From Alphaproteobacteria bacterium (GTDB lineage: Bacteria; Pseudomonadota; Alphaproteobacteria; Acetobacterales; Acetobacteraceae), in NCBI GenBank assembly GCA_026225015.1, contig JAMFRY010000232.1, positions 1 to 5,635 of the forward strand: a stretch of DNA of 5,635 bases. The letters run 5' to 3'. Every line of letters starts with the position of its first letter. The first letter of the stretch is position 1. The position numbers were made by a program, and so were the translations under genes. Shown here piece by piece: positions 1 through 5,097 of this stretch. The notes beneath the pieces were generated by a model. That model had not been told where the DNA came from, made no database searches, and saw only the letters and a program-made list of their open reading frames with translations.

Positions 1-968
1 AGCACCCGCCCGACCGCCCCGATCACCAGGCTGCGCACCCCATTGGCGTCGGCAAAGCGCAGCTCCGTCTTCGCCGGATGCACATTCACATCCAGCGCAT
101 CCCAAGGCAGTTCCAGCCATAACGCCGCCACCGGATGCCGGCCGGCGGCGATCACATCGCGATAGGCCAGCCGCAGCGCCATTTTAAGCAGCGGGTCCTG
201 TACCGGCCTGCCATTCACCACGAAGCTCTGCAGCGCGGTGGTGGCGCGTGAGCGCGAGGCCGGTCCGATCAGCCCGCGCAAACTTACACCCTCGCGTTCG
301 GCCGAAATTTCCAGCAATCCCGAAGCCGTATCGCGCCCGAACAGGGCCCTTCCCCGCGTTGCCACATCCTGCGCCGGCAGGTCGAACATCACCCGTTCAT
401 CCGAAACCAGCCGGAACGCCACCTCCGGCGCGCTTAAAGCCAGCCGCCACACCGCCCGCTCCGCCGCATCCGTCTCCGCGCGCACCGAGCGCAGAAACTT
501 CCGCCGCGCCGGCGTGGCGTAGAACAAATCCTCGACGATCGCGCGGGTCCCGAACGCCGCCGCCGCCGGCGCCACCGCGCTGACGCTGCCGCCCGCAACC
601 GTGATCCTGTAGGCGCACTCCTGGCCTTGCGGGCGGCTGATCAGCGTGAGCTTCGCCGCCGCGCCGATCGAGGGCAAGGCCTCCCCGCGAAACCCCAATG
701 TCGCGATGCGCACCAGGGTCTCATCGTCGAGTTTCGAGGTCGCATGCCGCAGGGTCGCCAGCGCCAGCTCGTTCTCCGCAATGCCTGCGCCGTCATCGAT
801 GACTTCGATTCGCGTAATCCCGCCGCCCGCGAGAATCACTTCGATCCGCCGGGCTTTTGCATCCAAAGCGTTTTCCACCAGCTCCTTCACCGCCGCGGCC
901 GGGCGTTCAATCACCTCGCCGGCGGCGATCCGGTTGACAATCTGCGGCTCAAGCAATCGGATCGGCAT
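1..968 (-). CDS. mutL: DNA mismatch repair protein MutL, N-terminal part (3' end cut by window edge)
   Basis: MutL links MutS-bound mismatches to downstream repair steps and is an ATP-dependent GHKL-family protein. The 322 visible residues cover the ATPase and transducer domains. Seen motifs: KELVENALDA with E29 and N33 at the same positions as in E. coli MutL (catalytic base and Mg ligand), DDGAGI at 58-63, RHATSKL at 74-80, GFRGEAL at 92-98, DLFYATPARRKF around 147-158, FVVNGRP around 249-255 and DVNVHPAK at 293-300. ATG at 968 is chosen because the protein then begins MPIRLLEPQIVNRIAAGEV, the usual MutL start. The Shine-Dalgarno sequence is weak (an AGG about 8 nt upstream). The reading frame is open to position 1, so the linker and C-terminal dimerisation/endonuclease domain lie outside the window. 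It lies 32 nt downstream of the PAS-GGDEF gene on the same strand, so read-through transcription is plausible. The identification is secure. Confidence 0.97.
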   Translation of the reverse strand, partial: MPIRLLEPQIVNRIAAGEVIERPAAAVKELVENALDAKARRIEVILAGGGITRIEVIDDGAGIAENELALATLRHATSKLDDETLVRIATLGFRGEALPSIGAAAKLTLISRPQGQECAYRITVAGGSVSAVAPAAAAFGTRAIVEDLFYATPARRKFLRSVRAETDAAERAVWRLALSAPEVAFRLVSDERVMFDLPAQDVATRGRALFGRDTASGLLEISAEREGVSLRGLIGPASRSRATTALQSFVVNGRPVQDPLLKMALRLAYRDVIAAGRHPVAALWLELPWDALDVNVHPAKTELRFADANGVRSLVIGAVGRV

Positions 969-1000
969 GGGTGCAGCCTAGCGCCTGCTTTGCCGGGACG

Positions 1001-2281
1001 CTATCGCTGCGTCGCGATCAAATTCGGCTTGACCGTCCAGCCGCCCGGCGGGGTGCCCCCCAGCGGGGTGACGCCGGGAGCGCCCAGCGTCGCCACGGTG
1101 AAGGCCGAAGCCTGCGGACTGCTCGCCTGTAGACTGGCTGCATGCAGAGGGGCCACCTGCTCGGCAGCGGCGCTGTGGTTGGGGCTGCCAAATCCCGCAG
1201 CGGCGGCCTCGGCATGGGAGAAGATATGCGCGCCGCTCTCCCCGGCCTGGCTCAGAGCAAATCCGCTGGCGTTCAGCAGCCCTTCGGCGGTGGCTGCATG
1301 CTCGGGATAGATGGCGATGCCGATCGACATCCTTGCCTTCACCGCCTTGCCTTCCACGATAAAGGGCTCCTGCATCGAGGTTTTGATCTGGCTGGTCAGC
1401 GCCGCCGTGCGGTTCGGCGCGCCTTGATGCGGCTGCACGACGCCGAACTTGTCCCCGCTGAGCCGGGCCACGGTATCGGCCTCATCGGCCATGGCCCTCA
1501 GCCGGTGCGCGATCTGGCGCAGCAGCGTATCGCCAATATGGCGGCCGAGCTGCGCGTTGATTGCTTTCAAACCCGGAATTTGCAGAGTCATCACGGCGGT
1601 GGTGCCGCCGGCCTGATCATTGCGGCTCACCGCCTCCTCCAGCCTTTCGGTAAACATCGCGCGATTCGAAAGGCCGGTCAGCGCGTCATTATGCGTCAGA
1701 TGCGCAAGCCGCGCCTCGAGGGCTTTTTGCGCCGTCAGGTTGCGGATCGCGCTGATGGTCGCCGGCAGGCCTTCGAATTCCAGCGTATGGCTCGCCATTT
1801 CCACAAAACGCTGGCTCTTGTCGGCGTGCTGCAGGGTGAATTCCGCAGTTTGCGGGGCCGGCGCTTCCAGCTCGGTCCGCAAATCGGCCATTTGCGAGGG
1901 ATGCGCCAGATTTGAAAAATGGGTTCCCAGCAAATCCATTTCCCGATAGCCCAGCATCCGCACCAGCGCCCGGTTCATTTGCAAAATCGTGCCGTTGCGG
2001 TGGATCAACAGCCCGTCGAAGGAGGCATCGGCCAGCCGGCGCGCCCATTGCCGCCTAGCCTCGTCTGCGCCACCGCGCCCAAAAATTTTCTGGCTAAAAG
2101 CTTTCCGTAGGGTAAATTCCCCCAGCACCATGCCCAAACCGGCGGAACCCGCGCCGATGGCGGGTCCGATCCAATTTCTGTCGCTTAACTGCGAAATAAG
2201 GGCGCTAAACCAAGCCAAACCGATCTCCACGCCCGGCCGGGAGAGCAACTCGCGGCACGGGGAACGAGGCGTTTTGACCAT
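1001..2281 (-). CDS. Membrane-anchored PAS-GGDEF protein with degenerate GGDEF domain
   Basis: A 426-residue signalling protein. Order: two short hydrophobic stretches near residues 18-32 and 37-55 (possible membrane anchor), a PAS sensor domain around 80-185 (SFDGLLIHRNGTILQMN, then RMLGYREMDLLG), a short linker helix, and a GGDEF domain around 196-355 opening with the canonical DALTGLSNR. A 65-residue Ala/Pro/Ser-rich tail of low complexity follows. The signature GGDEF is SGDKF (275-279, positions 1445-1459). The first metal-binding Asp region, normally D-x-D-x-F-K, reads QIPGLK (234-239). The I-site RxxD is DEAD (266-269). The usual D-x-A-L-Y-x-A-K near the end reads SGFALSQAG. Diguanylate cyclase activity is therefore unlikely, and the domain may act as a GTP sensor or protein-interaction module (inference). 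ATG at 2281 is the first possible start because an in-frame TAA lies 18 nt upstream; the ribosome site is poor apart from a G-run touching the start. Confidence 0.88.
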   Translation of the reverse strand: MVKTPRSPCRELLSRPGVEIGLAWFSALISQLSDRNWIGPAIGAGSAGLGMVLGEFTLRKAFSQKIFGRGGADEARRQWARRLADASFDGLLIHRNGTILQMNRALVRMLGYREMDLLGTHFSNLAHPSQMADLRTELEAPAPQTAEFTLQHADKSQRFVEMASHTLEFEGLPATISAIRNLTAQKALEARLAHLTHNDALTGLSNRAMFTERLEEAVSRNDQAGGTTAVMTLQIPGLKAINAQLGRHIGDTLLRQIAHRLRAMADEADTVARLSGDKFGVVQPHQGAPNRTAALTSQIKTSMQEPFIVEGKAVKARMSIGIAIYPEHAATAEGLLNASGFALSQAGESGAHIFSHAEAAAAGFGSPNHSAAAEQVAPLHAASLQASSPQASAFTVATLGAPGVTPLGGTPPGGWTVKPNLIATQR

Positions 2282-2390
2282 CCCCCGCTTAATGCTGCCT
2301 TAATATCACGCCAAAATCCCTTCGCCTTCCCGGATTTCTTGGTAAGAACGGATGTTTATAGAGGTGAATACCTCGAACCCTGGAGCCCAA
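2282..2390. promoter_or_regulatory. Divergent intergenic region between PAS-GGDEF gene and amidotransferase operon
   Basis: This 109-bp gap separates oppositely directed genes, so promoters for both should lie here or overlap the gene starts. On the plus strand a weak sigma70-like pair can be proposed: TTCTTG at 2336-2341 with TATAGA at 2357-2362 (15-bp spacing), which is below the usual quality. A perfect small palindrome GAGGT-GAAT-ACCTC sits at 2361-2374, just before the ribosome site of the amidotransferase gene. No assured promoter on the minus strand was recognised. Confidence 0.35.
2382..2385 (+). promoter_or_regulatory. Ribosome binding site deciding the amidotransferase start
   Basis: GGAG five nt before ATG 2391 favours that start over the in-frame ATG at 2352, whose upstream sequence (AAGAACGG) is weak. 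The protein from 2391 begins MRILVFQHV, a beta-strand opening typical of this family, while the 13 extra residues from 2352 resemble no domain. Confidence 0.65.
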
Positions 2391-3128
2391 ATGAGAATTC
2401 TCGTTTTTCAGCATGTCGCCTCCGAACATCCCGGCAGTTTCCGTGACATCATGGCCATACGCGGTTGCACCATGCAGCAGGTCGAACTCGATGCGGGCGA
2501 GCCGATCCCGCGCCTCGATGATTTCGACATCCTGCTGGTGATGGGCGGGCCGATGGATGTTTGGGAGGAGGACAAATTCCCCTGGCTGCGCGACGAAAAA
2601 GCCGCGATCCGCGCCTGGGTGGGCGCCGGCCGGCCCTATCTTGGCATGTGCCTCGGCAACCAGCTTCTGGCCGAGGCGATGGGCGGCAAGGCCAGGCTGA
2701 TGACCGGGCCCTCGGAAGTCGGCATGAGCAAGGTGCGCTTAGATGTGTCCGACCCGATTTTTAAAAACGTTCCCGAACTTTGCACCTGCTTCCAATGGCA
2801 TGGCGCGGAGGTGAGCCGGCTCCCGGCTGGGGCGCGGCTGCTCGCCAGCAGCGCGGGCTGCGCCGTGCAGGGGTTTGCGATCGGCCGGCATGCCTATGGC
2901 CTGCAATTCCACATGGAGCTGACCGAAACCACCGCCGCCGAATGGGGCGCCCTGCCGGAATACGCCGCGGCGCTGGAACGGGTGAAAGGTCCCGGCGCCT
3001 TGCCGGCGCTGCAGCAGGAGGTTGATGCCGGGATCGGCGAGCTCAAATCCAACGCGCACCGGATTTTTGCAAATTTCCTGGATATTGCGGAAGATGTTCT
3101 GGCAAACGAGCCGATGGGGAGCCAGTGA
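2391..3128 (+). CDS. Class I glutamine amidotransferase-like protein (GMP-synthase-like GATase1, COG0518 type)
   Basis: A 245-residue stand-alone glutaminase-fold protein, probably cytoplasmic. The triad is complete: nucleophile C87 in GMCLGNQLLAEA (84-95), and H174 and E176 in GLQFHMEL. The oxyanion-side motif LLVMGGPMDVWEE (48-60) and the WHGAEVSRLP segment (136-145) fit GMP-synthase-like amidotransferases. No synthetase (ATP-pyrophosphatase) domain is attached, so it is not GuaA. This class includes stand-alone enzymes that hydrolyse gamma-glutamyl bonds, such as plant gamma-glutamyl peptidase GGP1. It is followed by a glutamine-synthetase-like ligase with a one-base overlap, so the likely role is hydrolysis of a gamma-glutamyl amide made by, or related to, that ligase (inference). 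Ammonia delivery from glutamine is an alternative. It differs from PuuD, which belongs to the C26 peptidase branch. Family call is strong; substrate unknown. Confidence 0.9.
   Translation: MRILVFQHVASEHPGSFRDIMAIRGCTMQQVELDAGEPIPRLDDFDILLVMGGPMDVWEEDKFPWLRDEKAAIRAWVGAGRPYLGMCLGNQLLAEAMGGKARLMTGPSEVGMSKVRLDVSDPIFKNVPELCTCFQWHGAEVSRLPAGARLLASSAGCAVQGFAIGRHAYGLQFHMELTETTAAEWGALPEYAAALERVKGPGALPALQQEVDAGIGELKSNAHRIFANFLDIAEDVLANEPMGSQ
3116..3121 (+). promoter_or_regulatory. Ribosome binding site for the glutamine-synthetase-family gene
   Basis: GGGGAG lies inside the last codons of the amidotransferase gene, six nt before ATG 3128. This supports ATG 3128 rather than the preceding in-frame GTG at 3125 and fits coupled translation through the TGATG stop/start overlap. 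Confidence 0.65.
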
Positions 3129-4486
3129 TGTCAACAGCCTCTGCCGCCTATTTCCGCCACACCCCGGAAACCGCAAGGGATTTTGCTCAGGACTTGCGGG
3201 AAAATTCGGTCGAATATGTCCGCTTCGAATTGCCGGACCTGGCCGGCCTCTCGCGCGGCAAAACCGTGCCGATCGGCCATGTCGAGGATTATACGCTGAA
3301 CGGCCTCAACCTGTATGGCGGCGCCGTCACGCTCGATACCAACTCCCTGCCCATCGCCGGTACCGGCTATAACGAGGATATCAATTTCGCCGACTGCCTG
3401 ATGGTCCCCGACCCCGCTACCGTCAGCAATGTCCCCTGGCTCGCCAACACCGCCCGCGTGATCTGTGATACCAAATGGTATGACGGAAGCCCGCAACACG
3501 CGGCGCCGCGCACAGTGCTGAAAAACGTGCTCGCTGCCGCCGCAGCACTCGGCTACGGCGTTAAAATGGGCCATGAATACGAATTCTACGTGGTCGATCT
3601 GCAAACCCGGCAGCCGATCTATTCCGGCCAGCCGATTTTCGTCACCGCCATTGCGCATCGCTTTCCGCAATTTGACCGGCTGATGCGGGTGCTGGAACAA
3701 AGCGGCGTGGAGATGATCACGGGCAATGGCGAGTTCGGCCCCGGCCAATGGGAGCTGAATTTCGCGGCGCTGGACGGGATCGCCGCCGCCGACCGCGCCT
3801 TTGTTTTCAAGAACACGGTAAAGGAATATTTGCGCAGCGAAGGCCTGCTCGCCACCTTCATGACCAAGCCCTATAAGGGCATGGCCGGCTCCTGCTCGCA
3901 TTTCCATGTATCGCTGTACGATCTGGAAACCGGCAAAAACCTCTTTCTGGACCCATCGCACAAAGACGGCATGAGCGGGCTGATGCAAAGCTTCGTGCAG
4001 GGCATTCTTCACCATGCTCCGGCCGCGCAGGCGATCTGGAACCCGACGCCGAACTGCTACCGCCGCATCCGCCCCGCCACCTTTGCGCCCAGCAATATCT
4101 CCTGGGGCGTGGAGGATCGTTCCGCTTCCGTGCGGATTAAGGCCAGCAAGGATAGGCGCCAGCATCTGGAGGTCCGCGTGCCATCGGCGCTTTCCAACCC
4201 CTATCTCACCGCCGCCGCCACGATCGCCGCCGGACTGCTGGGCGTCAAAGCCAAAGCAAAGCTGGCGCCGGAGCGGGCGGGGCTGAAGGAGAACGATCCG
4301 TCTTTCGCCAAACTTCCGACCGAGATGCATGAATCCCTCGCCGCCCTTGCCGGTGATAGCGCGCTTGCCGAATGGCTCGGCCCGGAATTTGTGAAAGTGT
4401 TCCTGACCGTTAAAGCCGCGGAACTGCGCCGCCTGCGCGATGAGATCCCTGCGGCCGAGACGAATGAATATTTTGATTTGTATTAG
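3128..4486 (+). CDS. Glutamine synthetase family protein (probable gamma-glutamyl-amine/polyamine ligase type)
   Basis: A 452-residue ATP-dependent glutamate-amine ligase of the GS-I fold. An N-terminal beta-grasp domain (VEYVRFELPDLAGLSRGK, 28-45) precedes the catalytic barrel. Metal and substrate residues can be matched to E. coli GlnA: E150 and E152 in GHEYEFYV, E202 and E209 in GNGEFGPGQWELNF, H258 in GSCSHFHVSL, R315 in NCYRRIRP, R331 and R336 in RSASVRI, and E348 and R350 in HLEVR. The tail holds NPYLTAAATIAAGLLGV (357-373) and ends EYFDLY. The adenylylation loop NLYDLP of housekeeping GlnA is replaced by SFAKLP, with no Tyr, so control by GlnE is not expected. The GSG before the active-site His is GSC. 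These traits and the amidotransferase partner suggest gamma-glutamylation of an amine, as in PuuA, IpuC or GlnA3/4-like enzymes, rather than ammonia assimilation (inference). The substrate cannot be read from the sequence. Confidence 0.92.
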   Translation: MSTASAAYFRHTPETARDFAQDLRENSVEYVRFELPDLAGLSRGKTVPIGHVEDYTLNGLNLYGGAVTLDTNSLPIAGTGYNEDINFADCLMVPDPATVSNVPWLANTARVICDTKWYDGSPQHAAPRTVLKNVLAAAAALGYGVKMGHEYEFYVVDLQTRQPIYSGQPIFVTAIAHRFPQFDRLMRVLEQSGVEMITGNGEFGPGQWELNFAALDGIAAADRAFVFKNTVKEYLRSEGLLATFMTKPYKGMAGSCSHFHVSLYDLETGKNLFLDPSHKDGMSGLMQSFVQGILHHAPAAQAIWNPTPNCYRRIRPATFAPSNISWGVEDRSASVRIKASKDRRQHLEVRVPSALSNPYLTAAATIAAGLLGVKAKAKLAPERAGLKENDPSFAKLPTEMHESLAALAGDSALAEWLGPEFVKVFLTVKAAELRRLRDEIPAAETNEYFDLY

Positions 4487-4529
4487 GCGAAAAGTTTCTT
4501 AATCTCGCCCACGAGCGCTTAAAAATCCG

Positions 4530-4557
4530 GGCGCAAAGGTGACATTGATTTTGCGCC
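4530..4557. repeat. Inverted repeat (8-bp stem) downstream of the ligase gene
   Basis: GGCGCAAA at 4530-4537 and TTTGCGCC at 4550-4557 are perfect reverse complements around a 12-nt loop, 43 nt after the ligase stop codon. No T-run follows directly. It may be an mRNA 3'-end stabilising hairpin or the first part of a compound terminator. Confidence 0.55.
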
Positions 4558-4561
4558 GCGC

Positions 4562-4579
4562 AGGCCGCTAGCCTTTTTT
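4562..4579 (+). terminator. Possible Rho-independent terminator of the amidotransferase-ligase operon
   Basis: AGGC (4562-4565), a five-base loop CGCTA, then GCCT (4571-4574) form a short GC stem running straight into TTTTTT (4574-4579). The stem is only 4 bp, weak for a terminator by itself. The stronger 4530-4557 hairpin just upstream may help. Location 75-93 nt after the stop codon is reasonable. Confidence 0.4.
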
Positions 4580-4722
4580 CAAAATGCGGCTTCTTCTGAT
4601 TTTAATTCAATACCACTTCGCGCTGAGACTGACTCTCGCATGCGGCCTGCGCTGCCGCGACGGGGTGGATGGGTCAGATCCCATGCGGCTTTGTATTGTG
4701 CATTTGGCTTGCATCGCACTAC

Positions 4723-4829
4723 TTGCACGTAAATTAATGATCGGGTAATGTAACTTAAACGTGCAATTTCTTTCACGTTGCGTATACTACAGCAAGTTTT
4801 ATTCGTTGCTCTCGGTACAAACGTGCAAT
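4723..4829. repeat. ACGTGCAA motif family, two direct and one inverted copy
   Basis: TTGCACGT at 4723-4730 is the reverse complement of ACGTGCAA at 4759-4766 and 4821-4828. The two direct copies share 11 identical bases, AAACGTGCAAT, at 4757-4767 and 4819-4829. A looser copy, GAACGTACAA, is at 4896-4905. All sit in the AT-rich stretch upstream of the AIDA-type gene and could be binding sites for a regulator (inference). Confidence 0.5.
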
Positions 4830-4928
4830 CGCAATCGTTCGGCGAACAATTTAAGACAAGTTAAGGGCGGTGGTGGTGGACGAATGACGGTTCTGAACGT
4901 ACAACAATTTTCAAGAGACCACGGATAG

Positions 4929-5023
4929 CGTTTCACGTAGTTACCGTTTCACCTAGTCACTATACTGCCTGGATAAGCACGATCAAAAAGGCGTCTCACT
5001 TAGTCGCCGTGGCGCTTAGACGG
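4929..5023. repeat. Degenerate 16-bp tandem repeats in two adjacent pairs
   Basis: CGTTTCACGTAGTTAC (4929-4944) is followed directly by CGTTTCACCTAGTCAC (4945-4960), 14 of 16 bases identical. A third unit, CGTCTCACTTAGTCGC (4992-5007), matches the second at 13 of 16, and is followed directly by a poorer fourth, CGTGGCGCTTAGACGG (5008-5023), 11 of 16 to the third. The 31 bp between the pairs are close to two unit lengths. TATACT at 4961-4966 abuts the second unit. The unit length is not a multiple of three, which speaks against a coding origin. Confidence 0.55.
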
Positions 5024-5083
5024 TCGCGGCGCGAATGGTTGCGCATCTCTGCCAGTGCGCGTGGCTGCGCCGTTGTTGCCATT

Positions 5084-5090
5084 GAGGAGG
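5084..5090 (+). promoter_or_regulatory. Strong ribosome binding site for the AIDA-type repeat gene
   Basis: GAGGAGG lies seven nt before GTG 5098. This near-consensus site fixes the GTG start in a region with no suitable ATG. Confidence 0.75.
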
Positions 5091-5097
5091 ATTCGTC

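Larger units (their letters stand above)
4487..5097. other. 611-bp intergenic region without a convincing gene, partly AT-rich
   Basis: The gap starts with hairpins that may end the upstream operon. An 11-bp inverted repeat (GCGCAGGCCGC at 4558-4568, GCGGCCTGCGC at 4642-4652) and ATGCGGC at 4584, 4640 and 4683 lie in its first third, with a small hairpin ATGGG/CCCAT at 4669-4684. Base composition then falls: by hand count 4741-4800 is about 37% GC and 4801-4860 about 45%, well below the neighbouring genes. Copies of ACGTGCAA and a set of 16-bp tandem repeats occupy 4723-5023. TATACT occurs at 4783 and 4961 and could serve as a -10 box, without a clear -35 partner. Open frames here are short and without family likeness. 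It probably holds the promoter and long leader of the gene at 5098. Confidence 0.6.

Noticed and set aside
1142..1915. Long plus-strand open frame (257 codons) opposite the PAS-GGDEF gene
   Set aside because: GC-rich antisense shadow; its translation shows no domain, while the minus strand encodes clear PAS and GGDEF features.
2352..2390. Longer start for the amidotransferase at ATG 2352
   Set aside because: Weak upstream ribosome site and 13 extra residues without family likeness; ATG 2391 has GGAG at good spacing.
3131..4330. 399-codon minus-strand open frame opposite the ligase gene
   Set aside because: Antisense shadow of a fully conserved glutamine-synthetase-family gene; long open antisense frames are common in GC-rich DNA.
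4579..4776. Minus-strand open frame of 65 codons in the intergenic region
   Set aside because: No recognisable domain, and no ribosome site that I could identify. It overlaps the T-run, hairpins and repeat motifs, so noncoding is more likely.
4884..4928. 14-codon plus-strand frame (MTVLNVQQFSRDHG) ending just before the tandem repeats
   Set aside because: Could be a leader peptide, but there is only a GGTGG-type upstream sequence, no regulatory codon run, and frames this short occur by chance.
4929..5023. CRISPR array
   Set aside because: Units are 16 bp, degenerate and directly adjacent, without uniform repeats of 23-37 bp or regular spacers; no cas gene is visible.
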